In this document: piece after piece, positions 15,644 to 22,014 of the stretch | How positions within the stretch are numbered: position 1 is the stretch's first letter | Layout of the letters: the number at the start of each line of letters is the position of its first letter | DNA from: JBKSMP01 sp964582055 | Lineage (GTDB): Bacteria > Verrucomicrobiota > Verrucomicrobiia > Opitutales > UBA9783 | Direction: 5' to 3' | DNA length: 22,014 bases | Assembly (NCBI GenBank): GCA_964582055.1 | Contig: CAZOPT010000012.1 | Coordinates: 1-22,014, forward strand | Position numbers and translations under genes: made by a program | The notes under the pieces: generated by a model | Told to the model about the DNA's origin: nothing | Database searches by the model: none | The model's input: only the letters and a program-made list of their open reading frames with translations

Positions 15644-16687
15644 CTACTTAAGAAATAAGGTAAATAGTAAAGGTCCTGCAGCATTGGAAAGGAAGCCGAA
15701 ATTTACGGAATTGCGTAAACAGGCTTCAGTCCACATGATATCTTTGTTGAAAAGAAATTTCCAAGCAATATTAACGAGAAGGCCGAAGCAAGCCCAACCG
15801 ATTGCGCTTGTTAATGTATAAAGCCAATAAAAAAGATGACCCCGTACAAAGAATAAAGTAATTAGCCAAAGGACTTGCGAAATAAAAAGTAAACTGTACA
15901 TCTTTGTTAAATACTTTTGTTTGTCTTTTACAAAAATTCCTAAAGTTATTTGAAAAAAAATGCTCGCTAAAACTTGTGGTAAAATACAGAATTCTAATTG
16001 TTTCGTAGATAATTGATAGCGTTCAATGATAGCTTCCAGGTGAAAGAAAAATCCTGACGTCAACAACACTGGCAGATAAATAATGAAATTAGCCATTAAA
16101 AAACGTTTATTTTTCCATGTTTCCCAAAATTGTTTAATAGATGGAGTTTTTGATGTTGTTTTTTCTAAAATAAAAGAAATTATTACGTAAATTGTCCCTA
16201 AATTGATTAATAAAAATGGCCAAGTGCATTTTTTAAGAACGTAGAGAAGGGCGAAAGGTATGGCATACACCAAAAATGTTCCCCAAGCTTCCAAGCAGCC
16301 TGCAGCTAAACTGTAACATTGTGCTGTATTTGCTAATAATACACGACATTCTTCAACAATAACTCCTTGTCCAATCCATTGTATGAAAAAGAAGAAAAGG
16401 AAAAAAGAAAATCTAGATAAAGAATTTTCTATGCCTAAAGCTATAAAGCTAATCCCTAAAAAACTGAAACAAAGTTTTAAATTTATCGATTTTATGAAAT
16501 ACTTTTGTCCTTGAAGTGCAAAAAATACGCACATTGTAGCTAATAAATAACTATTAGCTAAGTCTAAACGTGTTAACTGGGTATCTTTTAACCAAAATTC
16601 CGTAAAAGCTCCTAAGCACATAACATTAGTGGGAGCTGTTAGTCCATACAAAAGAAAAATTTTGAAAAAGTTAAAAAATCTCACCAT
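15644..16687 (-). CDS. Multi-pass membrane protein, MFS transporter-like
   Basis: The 347-residue product is almost entirely hydrophobic, with roughly ten to eleven membrane helices separated by short Lys/Arg-containing loops. Its length and spacing suggest a major facilitator-type transporter, slightly short of the usual 380-420 residues. I see no clear MFS G-x-x-x-D-R/K-x-G-R-R motif between helices 2 and 3, so a diverged or reduced member is likely and the substrate is unknown. Its start lies inside the end of the CPBP gene (17-base overlap), so the two are probably translated together. Its TAG stop overlaps a short hairpin in the 41-base gap before the convergent dehydratase gene. Confidence 0.6.
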   Translation of the reverse strand: MVRFFNFFKIFLLYGLTAPTNVMCLGAFTEFWLKDTQLTRLDLANSYLLATMCVFFALQGQKYFIKSINLKLCFSFLGISFIALGIENSLSRFSFFLFFFFIQWIGQGVIVEECRVLLANTAQCYSLAAGCLEAWGTFLVYAIPFALLYVLKKCTWPFLLINLGTIYVIISFILEKTTSKTPSIKQFWETWKNKRFLMANFIIYLPVLLTSGFFFHLEAIIERYQLSTKQLEFCILPQVLASIFFQITLGIFVKDKQKYLTKMYSLLFISQVLWLITLFFVRGHLFYWLYTLTSAIGWACFGLLVNIAWKFLFNKDIMWTEACLRNSVNFGFLSNAAGPLLFTLFLK

Positions 16688-17558
16688 GTTTTTGTCGTAT
16701 ACGATGCTTTAATTGAACATAAATCAAGACTAAAACAATTACAACAAACCATGCATCTGTTAAACGTCCTGTACCCCAAAATGAATTTTGAGTTTTGTTA
16801 AAAAGAAAAATATGCCTAATACTCATCAAAGTAAATACTAAACCTTGATGGAAGCCAATTGCAGCCCAAAGTGAATTATAATAAAGGCGTAAAAATACTA
16901 AAATTTTGCTCAAGAAAATTAATGAAAAAAAATAAGGCCAATGAATGTTTCCCAAAATACCTGCAAAAGAATTCCAAGCGCATTGCAGGCTTTGTAAAAG
17001 AAGTGATAAATCATTTGCTTTCCCTTGTTGGCATAAAGAAAAATGTAGATTCGCAAATACAATTGCGAGCAAAGTTGAACTTTTGTGAATCGAATATTTT
17101 TTGCGTAAAAATTCAAAAACAAATCCTCGAAAAATAAGTTCTTCGATAAAGGCTAATGTTAGACTTGCTAAAAATGCTTTAAAAACTGACAAATGCCAAT
17201 TTGTGTGTACTTGAAATGTGTTTGTTGCTAAAATAATACATGCCAATAAAAAAATCCATAAAAAGCAACCTTGCAAGAAGCAGAAAGTATATGTTTTTAG
17301 ATTAAATTTTAGGGCAAAATTTTGCCATGTGATTCGTGTGGTTTTTAGCAAATAAGGAATGATGCAAACAAACCCAACAATTCGCAAACGATCGATATAT
17401 TGATGCAAAGGTTTTTGAGCTAAATAACATAACCAATCGGTTTGAAAAATAGTGCTTAATTTAGAAACAAGAACATAAAACAAGGGTGCTATTAATGCAG
17501 CTCCTAATAACACCAATAAATATAACGTGATGAGCCAACAAAACCCTTTTTTCTGCAT
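16671..17558 (-). CDS. CPBP-family intramembrane glutamic endopeptidase
   Basis: The 295-residue membrane protein has the CPBP (CAAX protease and bacteriocin-processing, Abi) signatures. Motif 1 is E139-E140-x-x-x-R144, motif 2 is H172 in A-N-L-H-F, and motif 3 is H237 in G-F-H-Q-G. About seven to eight hydrophobic helices are visible. Family members cleave proteins within the membrane or serve in bacteriocin maturation or immunity; nothing here shows the substrate. It overlaps the transporter-like gene downstream by 17 bases, so the pair may act together. tRNA-Val lies 16 bases upstream of its start on the same strand with no terminator between, so transcription may continue from the tRNA. 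Confidence 0.88.
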   Translation of the reverse strand: MQKKGFCWLITLYLLVLLGAALIAPLFYVLVSKLSTIFQTDWLCYLAQKPLHQYIDRLRIVGFVCIIPYLLKTTRITWQNFALKFNLKTYTFCFLQGCFLWIFLLACIILATNTFQVHTNWHLSVFKAFLASLTLAFIEELIFRGFVFEFLRKKYSIHKSSTLLAIVFANLHFSLCQQGKANDLSLLLQSLQCAWNSFAGILGNIHWPYFFSLIFLSKILVFLRLYYNSLWAAIGFHQGLVFTLMSIRHIFLFNKTQNSFWGTGRLTDAWFVVIVLVLIYVQLKHRIRQKHGEIF

Positions 17559-17574
17559 ATTTTAATTTGAAAAC

Positions 17575-17651
17575 TGGTGGGAGGTACTGGACTCGAACCA
17601 GCGACCCCTAGCGTGTCATGCTAGTGCTCTAACCAACTGAGCTAACCCCCC
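17575..17651 (-). tRNA. tRNA-Val (GAC)
   Basis: The minus strand folds fully: acceptor GGGGGGT pairs with ACCTCCC with one G-U pair. The anticodon stem CTAGC/GCTAG encloses the loop ATGACAC, giving anticodon GAC (Val). The T-arm is GCTGG-TTCGAGT-CCAGT. The discriminator is A and CCA is encoded (17577-17575). It sits between the rpsI terminator and the CPBP gene on the same strand. Confidence 0.96.
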
Positions 17652-17726
17652 AGCTCTTTATAAAATGATTATTTTATCTAAAAGAAGCAATTATTTTCTT
17701 TAAAAATTTGAAAAACTTCTTAAAGA

Positions 17727-17753
17727 CAAAACCTCCGACAAATCCATCAGAGG
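17727..17753 (-). terminator. Rho-independent terminator after rpsI
   Basis: On the minus strand CCTCTGAT pairs with GTCGGAGG (8 pairs, two of them G-T) around a 6-base loop, followed by TTTTG. It begins 20 bases after the rpsI stop and would end the rplM-rpsI transcript before tRNA-Val. Confidence 0.7.
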
Positions 17754-17772
17754 CCAATAAAAAGAAATCCTT

Positions 17773-18174
17773 TTAACGTTTTGAAAATTGGAAACGTTTA
17801 CGAGCTCCTGGACGACCTGGCTTTTTACGTTCTTTACTGCGAGAATCACGAGTCAACAAACCTTCCTTTTTCAATAAAGGGCGCCATTCTGGGTTCATTT
17901 TTTCCAAGGCACGTGCCAAACCTAAGACAATAGCTTCCGTTTGTCCCATAAATCCACCACCTTTTACAAAAGCGCGGAAATTAAAGCTAGATTCATCGCC
18001 GACAACACGAAAAGGCTTAATTAAGAGGGAATTAACTGCATCCGACAATTTTGCACGATCAACTTCTTGCCCATTAATGGACCAATGACCTTCCCCTTTG
18101 GATAAACGCACTCTTGCTACAGCAGTTTTGCGACGTCCAACAGTTACAAATTCTTCAGCTTTTATATTTGTCAT
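17773..18174 (-). CDS. rpsI: 30S ribosomal protein S9
   Basis: S9 is a small-subunit protein whose C-terminal tail contacts P-site tRNA. The 133-residue product has the opening G-R-R-K-T-A-V-A-R-V block, the V-K-G-G-G-F-M-G-Q motif (usually G-G-G-x-x-G-Q) and the diagnostic K-K-P-G-R-x-G-A-R-K-R and final F-S-K-R. ATG at 18174 is chosen: AGGAG (18188-18184) is nine bases upstream, while the in-frame TTG at 18183 abuts that site. It follows rplM closely, the near-universal order. Confidence 0.97.
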   Translation of the reverse strand: MTNIKAEEFVTVGRRKTAVARVRLSKGEGHWSINGQEVDRAKLSDAVNSLLIKPFRVVGDESSFNFRAFVKGGGFMGQTEAIVLGLARALEKMNPEWRPLLKKEGLLTRDSRSKERKKPGRPGARKRFQFSKR

Positions 18175-18191
18175 AAAAAACAACTCCTAAA

Positions 18192-18623
18192 TTATTTCTC
18201 AAATGGAACTGGATTTTGTGCTGCATAAGGATGTGTTTCTCCTGCGCAAACACGTAACTTTTTCAACATATGATGCGACAAACGATTTTTTGGCATCATG
18301 CCACGAACTGCATTCATAATGATAAATTCTGGAGATTTTTTACGCATTTCATCAAACGTACGTACATGCAAACCTCTTTGATATCCAGAATAAGAAGCAT
18401 ACGTTTTGTCTGTTTCTTTGCTTCCGGTAACTTTTATATCTTTAGCGTTGATGACGACTACATAATCACCTGCATCACAATGAGGCGTATACAAAGGTTT
18501 CGTACGGCCACGTAATAAATTGGCGATTTCAACGGCTAAACGTCCTAAAATTTTCCCTTTTGCATCGATTAAATGCCATTTTTTTTCAATATCTTTAGCT
18601 TGTGTAACTAAGGTTGTCTTCAT
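18192..18623 (-). CDS. rplM: 50S ribosomal protein L13
   Basis: L13 is an early-assembly protein of the large subunit. The 143 residues have the usual W-H-L-I-D-A-x-G-x-x-L-G-R-L-A, G-D-Y-V-V-V-I-N-A, and V-R-G-M-M-P-K-N-R motifs and the closing Y-x-G-x-x-H-P-Y-like segment (here A-G-E-T-H-P-Y-A-A-Q-N-P). It is the first gene of the two-gene rplM-rpsI operon. A TTGACA occurs upstream on the minus strand (18674-18669), but no good -10 follows it. Confidence 0.97.
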   Translation of the reverse strand: MKTTLVTQAKDIEKKWHLIDAKGKILGRLAVEIANLLRGRTKPLYTPHCDAGDYVVVINAKDIKVTGSKETDKTYASYSGYQRGLHVRTFDEMRKKSPEFIIMNAVRGMMPKNRLSHHMLKKLRVCAGETHPYAAQNPVPFEK

Positions 18624-18795
18624 TCGATTTCTTTACTTCTTTCTAGGAAACCGAAAAAACAACCTTCTTGTCAAGCTTTTCCTGAAAGTTTTTGATAGAA
18701 AATAAAGGTGTTAACAAATAGGCAAAAAGTACAAATATTTTTCATCAAGCGTTTTTAAACCTATTATATTTAAATTTTTACAATAGTTCAAAATC

Positions 18796-19137
18796 TTATT
18801 TTTTCTGTAAATGATTAAGTCCTTCTACGACATTGTCATAAATAGGGAAAAGTTCATTAAAGCCAGAAATTTTAAAAATTTGATGTACATGGTCGTTAAT
18901 GTGTGCTACAGCCAAATTTCCTGAATATTTTTTTACTTCCTTAGCAAGTCTGAGTAAAACACGCAGACCGGCACTACTAATGAAGTCAATAGCGGTACCA
19001 TCAATAAGTACTTTAGTTTCTTGTTGAGATAAAAGTTTATTACACGTATTTTCCAATTTTGACGCATTTGACGCATCAATACGTCCTTTAATCGTTAAAA
19101 CCGAAACCTCTTCTATTTTTGTTAATCCGACTTCCAT
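18796..19137 (-). CDS. STAS-domain anti-sigma factor antagonist
   Basis: The 113-residue product is a single STAS domain of the SpoIIAA/RsbV type. In partner-switching circuits, its unphosphorylated form binds an anti-sigma kinase and frees a sigma factor or other target. The phospho-acceptor loop is D-F-I-S-S-A-G-L-R-V-L at 51-61, with S55 aligned to the Ser phosphorylated in RsbV. An A-H-x-N-D-x-V-x-x-I-F-x-x-S-G segment typical of the family follows. The usual neighbour (an RsbW-like kinase) is absent, so its partner must be elsewhere. It stands between rplM and the divergent LptE-like gene, with 74 bases to the latter. Confidence 0.92.
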   Translation of the reverse strand: MEVGLTKIEEVSVLTIKGRIDASNASKLENTCNKLLSQQETKVLIDGTAIDFISSAGLRVLLRLAKEVKKYSGNLAVAHINDHVHQIFKISGFNELFPIYDNVVEGLNHLQKK

Positions 19138-19211
19138 TGCTAAAATTTATTCACATTGTTCTTGATAATTTAAAAAAATTTTAAGAAGATAGCAAGCGTA
19201 AAATTGAAGTG

Positions 19212-19730
19212 ATGTTTATGTATGTACGTTTTTTTGTTTATGCATTTGTTTTAGAGTGCCTGGTTGGCTGTTCAAATTATAAAGCAGGGTATCCTATTGA
19301 TCATTCACATTTAAAGACGATATTTGTATTGCCGGCCAAAACGCATGCATTAGCAGCACAAATGTCGGGTGTATTGTCTCAACAAATACGTGAATCTATT
19401 TTGCGTTATGGTACGCTTAAATTGGCAAAAACAATAGAAGCCGCAGATGTGGTATTAGAAACAAAAATTACAAATTATGGGCGATCTATAGGAACGGTGG
19501 ATGAATATGATACAGATGTTGCCAAAACATTATCCCTTAACGCTTCTATAAAGTGTAGTTTATATAATCATCAAGGAAGATTTTTCTTTAAAGACCAAGA
19601 TTTTTCTGCATCTGTTAGTATCAATGCTACTGATTCAGCGCAATTAATTGAATATCAGCGTATGCCGCAATTAACCCGGGAAATTGCGCAAAAAATTGCT
19701 ATGTATATCGTAAATCTCGAAGTGCAATAA
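19212..19730 (+). CDS. LptE-like lipoprotein (LPS assembly)
   Basis: The 172-residue product has a lipoprotein signal peptide with lipobox L-V-G-C (C20). The mature part resembles LptE: a Y-K-x-G-Y-P-like start, a strand with I-F-V-L-P-A, an amphipathic helix region followed by A-D-V-V-L-E-T-K-I, then alternating strands. LptE plugs the LptD barrel and helps insert LPS into the outer membrane. Sequence conservation in LptE is low, so this rests on architecture. ATG at 19212 is used; GTG at 19209 and ATG at 19218 are also possible and all give a signal peptide. rpe follows after three bases, so the two are one operon. LptD is not in the window. Confidence 0.65.
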   Translation: MFMYVRFFVYAFVLECLVGCSNYKAGYPIDHSHLKTIFVLPAKTHALAAQMSGVLSQQIRESILRYGTLKLAKTIEAADVVLETKITNYGRSIGTVDEYDTDVAKTLSLNASIKCSLYNHQGRFFFKDQDFSASVSINATDSAQLIEYQRMPQLTREIAQKIAMYIVNLEVQ

Positions 19731-19733
19731 CCT

Positions 19734-20351
19734 ATGGAATGGTTCCCATCGCTCTTTGCTGCGCATCCACTTGATTTAAAGGCAGGTTTAGATCGCATCA
19801 TTCAAGCAGGAATCCGACAAGTTCACTTGGATTGTATGGATGGGCATTTTGTTCCTAATATAACTTTTGGACCTAGTGTTATAAAAGCTGTTAGAAACTA
19901 CGCTCCTCAACTCTTCCGTAGTGTTCATCTTATGTTGGTTCGGCCAGAAGATTTTATTGAAAAGTATATCGAGAGTGGGGCGCAAAGGATTTTTATACAT
20001 ATTGAAATAGATTCAAATTCATTAGTAGATAGTGTTAAAATTCTTCAGGCAAGTAAAATCGAATGGGGGTTTGCAATTAATCCCAGAACTTCCGTGGCTT
20101 GTTTAGAAGCTTATCTTAGGTGGGTTGAGCAAACAAGCCGCTTGTTGATTATGAGTGTATCTCCAGGGTTTAGTGGCCAAGCATTTATGCCTCAAACCTA
20201 TAAACGTATTCAAGCAATAAAAAAGTTGTTCCCTACATTAAAACTTTGTGTAGATGGCGGTATTACGCTTGCTATTGCCGATAATTTAGCTAAATTAGGT
20301 GTTGCGAGTTGCGTTAGAGGGTCTGATTTTTTTAAAGAGAAGAGTAAGTAA
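19734..20351 (+). CDS. rpe: Ribulose-phosphate 3-epimerase
   Basis: Rpe interconverts ribulose 5-phosphate and xylulose 5-phosphate in the pentose phosphate pathway. The 205-residue TIM barrel has metal-site residues H31 and D33 (H-L-D-x-M-D-G-H-F-V-P-N), H65 in S-V-H-L-M-L and D174 in C-V-D-G-G-I. The phosphate-binding loop reads V-S-P-G-F-S-G-Q at 152-159; the usual form is V-N-P-G-F-G-G-Q, so two loop residues differ. R-G-S near the C-terminus completes the phosphate site. It starts three bases after the LptE-like stop without a ribosome-binding site of its own, so coupling is likely. The product is slightly short (family about 215-230), at the C-terminus. Confidence 0.95.
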   Translation: MEWFPSLFAAHPLDLKAGLDRIIQAGIRQVHLDCMDGHFVPNITFGPSVIKAVRNYAPQLFRSVHLMLVRPEDFIEKYIESGAQRIFIHIEIDSNSLVDSVKILQASKIEWGFAINPRTSVACLEAYLRWVEQTSRLLIMSVSPGFSGQAFMPQTYKRIQAIKKLFPTLKLCVDGGITLAIADNLAKLGVASCVRGSDFFKEKSK

Positions 20352-20373
20352 TAACAATTTAAATTATTCCGTT

Positions 20374-21606
20374 ATGAAACCTACTGAATCCTGGCAGCAA
20401 GCTTTACAAGTTTTAATCAAGTTAGAAAGTGCGGATAAAAAGCTCAATGAGTATTTGAAAACATTTGAAAAAAAGGGAAATAATTATGCGGCTTGTCGAG
20501 CTTATGTTTTTAATGTTGTTAAGCATAAGTATTTGTTGAATTATTTTTTAGAAAAAAATTTGCGTAAAGCAACTAAACCGCTTTTAAAAGCTTTTTTGAG
20601 TTTGGTTGCCGGAGATTTATGGCAAATGTATTTAGAAAATCGCCTTGAAACGATGATACCATTAATAAATGGTTGGGTGAATCGTTCGAAGATTATTTTT
20701 TCAAAGCCAGAAGTTAAGTTTATAAATGCAGTTTTGCGTAAACTACCTTCTTTTTTTACAGAAACCGAGGATTTACCTTTGTCAATTCGTTACAGCACGC
20801 CCGATTGGCTGGTTGAACGGTATCAAACCTTCTATGGAGAAGAGAATGTACAGCGGTATTTAGAATGGAATCAAGCACCTTCACGAGTTTATATAAGAAC
20901 TTTGCAGCCGTTTGAAGGTTTAGTATCTTCGCAATGGCCACAATTTTATTGTGTAAAAAATGCAAAAGTTTGGCCGAAAGTTTTTAAGCAAGTTCAACAA
21001 GGCAATGCATATATTCAAGATCCTATGACTCGCATTCCTGTAGAACAACTCCAATTAAAAGAGAGTTTGCAGGTGTTAGATTTGTGTGCGGCACCAGGTG
21101 GAAAAACCATTCAAATTGCGCAAGTTCTGAAACAAACAGGTTGTATTGTTTCTGTTGATTTACCGGAACATATGAAGCGATTTTTGGAAAATATTCGTAC
21201 GTATTCACGTGTTCAATGGATAGCAAAAGATGTGCTAGAATTAACTAGAAGTGATTTTGAAGCTAAAAATCTTCCGATTGTATATGATTGTGTTCTTATC
21301 GATGTTCCATGTTCCAATACTGGTGTTATTCAAAGAAAGCCGGATATTATACATCGTTTGACGCCCAAAGATTTTTCTTTTTTGCCGGAACTTCAGCTCA
21401 AGCTTTTAATACAAGCGAGTACATTTGTAAAACCTCAAGGTTTGTTAGTTTATAGTACATGTTCGATAGATCCTGATGAGAATGAACATCTTATTGCGAA
21501 ATTTTTAAAGCAAAATCCCGATTTCAGCCTACAAAAGTCTCAAATTAGTCTTCCTTGGGAGGTGCAGCATGATGGTGGTGCTTCTTTTTGTTTAAAACGA
21601 GAATAA
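20374..21606 (+). CDS. rsmB: 16S rRNA m5C967-type methyltransferase RsmB
   Basis: RsmB methylates a cytosine of 16S rRNA using SAM. From the chosen start the protein has 410 residues: a NusB-like helical domain (about 1-130), then the Nop2/Sun methyltransferase domain. SAM motif L-C-A-A-P-G-G-K-T is at 237-245. Motif IV is D-V-P-C-S-N-T-G with C313, and motif VI is S-T-C-S with C363, the expected nucleophile. Other RNA m5C enzymes share the catalytic core; the NusB-like domain favours RsmB. ATG at 20374 is used because the longer reading frame would run 53 bases into rpe with a non-conserved N-terminus. It lies 22 bases after rpe. Confidence 0.92.
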   Translation: MKPTESWQQALQVLIKLESADKKLNEYLKTFEKKGNNYAACRAYVFNVVKHKYLLNYFLEKNLRKATKPLLKAFLSLVAGDLWQMYLENRLETMIPLINGWVNRSKIIFSKPEVKFINAVLRKLPSFFTETEDLPLSIRYSTPDWLVERYQTFYGEENVQRYLEWNQAPSRVYIRTLQPFEGLVSSQWPQFYCVKNAKVWPKVFKQVQQGNAYIQDPMTRIPVEQLQLKESLQVLDLCAAPGGKTIQIAQVLKQTGCIVSVDLPEHMKRFLENIRTYSRVQWIAKDVLELTRSDFEAKNLPIVYDCVLIDVPCSNTGVIQRKPDIIHRLTPKDFSFLPELQLKLLIQASTFVKPQGLLVYSTCSIDPDENEHLIAKFLKQNPDFSLQKSQISLPWEVQHDGGASFCLKRE

Positions 21607-21628
21607 ATAAAGTTTGTCTGAATAAATT

Positions 21629-21934
21629 TTAGTGAGATGCTTTAAAAGTGGTTGGGCCTTCACGACCTGCGATTTTAACGTAACATTGGGAAATAGGATC
21701 ACGAACGTATTTGGTAAAACCATGCTGCTCTATATTTTTGTTCGAGAGAAGTTTTTTTGTATGTCTTTCTGAATAACCTTTGGAAAGATTGGGGGCCGTA
21801 TAAATACGCTCTAGTTTGTAACCTGTTTGGGGATCCGTCTCTAAAGTTTTCTTGTAGCTATGCTGAACTTCAATAACAGGACAATCTTTTCGAGCAGTTT
21901 CCGGAATACAAACACGATATTGATAAATAGGCAT
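21629..21934 (-). CDS. FmdB-like small regulatory/zinc-ribbon-derived protein
   Basis: The 101-residue product starts M-P-I-Y-Q-Y-R-V-C, the hallmark opening of FmdB-family proteins. The zinc ribbon normally has two C-x-x-C knuckles; here only C9, C18 and C84 remain and no knuckle is intact, so zinc binding is probably lost. A family-like segment follows (F/V-E-V-x-H-S-Y-K-K-T-L-E-T-D-P-x-T-G). Function is unknown. ATG at 21934 is used; an in-frame TTG at 21952 would add six residues not typical of the family. It is convergent with rsmB, with 22 bases between the stops. Confidence 0.65.
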   Translation of the reverse strand: MPIYQYRVCIPETARKDCPVIEVQHSYKKTLETDPQTGYKLERIYTAPNLSKGYSERHTKKLLSNKNIEQHGFTKYVRDPISQCYVKIAGREGPTTFKASH

Positions 21935-22014
21935 ATTATTTATTTTAGTCAAAAAACAAATAATGGCAAGTGAAGACTCGTTTTACTTTATGTTAGTTTT
22001 GTTGTAAATTCTTG

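Noticed and set aside
15619..15647. Two interleaved inverted repeats (GTTTTG/CAAAAC and GTAGAG/CTCTAC) between the convergent dehydratase and MFS-like genes, suggestive of a pseudoknot
   Set aside because: The connecting loops would be zero bases long, so both stems cannot form together easily. No T-run follows on either strand, so I do not call a terminator.
18669..18674. Perfect minus-strand TTGACA upstream of rplM
   Set aside because: No acceptable -10 hexamer lies 16-18 bases downstream, so a promoter call is not supported.
20299..20373. Longer N-terminus for RsmB overlapping rpe
   Set aside because: The extra 25 residues are the alternative frame of the rpe end and do not resemble an RsmB N-terminus. 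ATG at 20374 fits the NusB-like domain start.
1..22014. Search for CRISPR arrays, insertion sequences, integrases, phage or toxin-antitoxin modules
   Set aside because: No spaced repeats, transposase or integrase motifs, or toxin-antitoxin pairs were visible on either strand.

Overview
This is a gene-dense, low-GC bacterial chromosome segment. It carries no recognisable transposase, integrase, CRISPR array or plasmid/phage replication gene. The gene content is largely housekeeping: ferritin, FabV, a family 4-like uracil-DNA glycosylase, MurG, FtsW, ribosomal proteins L28, S1, S9 and L13, PrmC, Rpe, RsmB, tRNA-His and tRNA-Val. The diderm signatures are three lipobox lipoproteins, one of them LptE-like. 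Several features fit the Planctomycetes-Verrucomicrobia-Chlamydiae group, most likely an AT-rich member of Verrucomicrobiota (Opitutae-like): a NlpD-like LysM lipoprotein directly before ftsW-murG (an order also seen in chlamydial division clusters), the style of L28, a large HAD phosphatase, a degenerate FmdB-like protein and an orphan STAS protein. This placement is inference from gene style, not from a tree. A partial gene at the left edge ends like an OTU cysteine protease, which would suit a host-associated lifestyle but is weakly supported.

Layout. Bases 1-107 hold the 3' end of the OTU-like gene. Bases 197-685 (minus) are ferritin. Bases 864-5255 (plus) are a tightly packed run: fabV, uracil-DNA glycosylase, an adenylate-kinase-like NMP kinase and a peptide-binding lipoprotein, with overlaps at two of the three junctions. 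A small cupin follows at 5421-5750. Bases 5751-6182 are the only long stretch without a confident gene; they hold a set of alternative hairpins, a possible 64-residue ORF and a terminator. The minus-strand block 9533-6114 is a LysM lipoprotein, ftsW and murG (abutting or overlapping), then tRNA-His and the terminator.

Bases 9665-15602 (plus) carry rpmB, prmC, a HAD phosphatase, rpsA with a leader hairpin and a strong terminator, and a long-form NDP-sugar 4,6-dehydratase whose start codon touches that terminator. Minus-strand genes follow from 19137 down to 15644: an anti-sigma-antagonist (STAS) protein, the rplM-rpsI operon, tRNA-Val, a CPBP membrane protease and an MFS-like membrane protein. 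The right end (19212-21606, plus) is an LptE-like lipoprotein, rpe and rsmB, closed by a minus-strand FmdB-like gene.

Functional themes are envelope building (FabV for fatty acids, FtsW/MurG/LysM for peptidoglycan, the dehydratase for surface glycans, LptE for LPS export), translation (L28, S1, S9, L13, PrmC, RsmB, two tRNAs) and nutrient or iron handling (peptide-binding lipoprotein, ferritin). I did not find an obvious new multi-gene system. The most worthwhile leads are the OTU-like end at the left edge, the terminator abutting the dehydratase start codon, the hairpin set and small ORF in 5751-6134, and the reduced division cluster ending in a tRNA gene.
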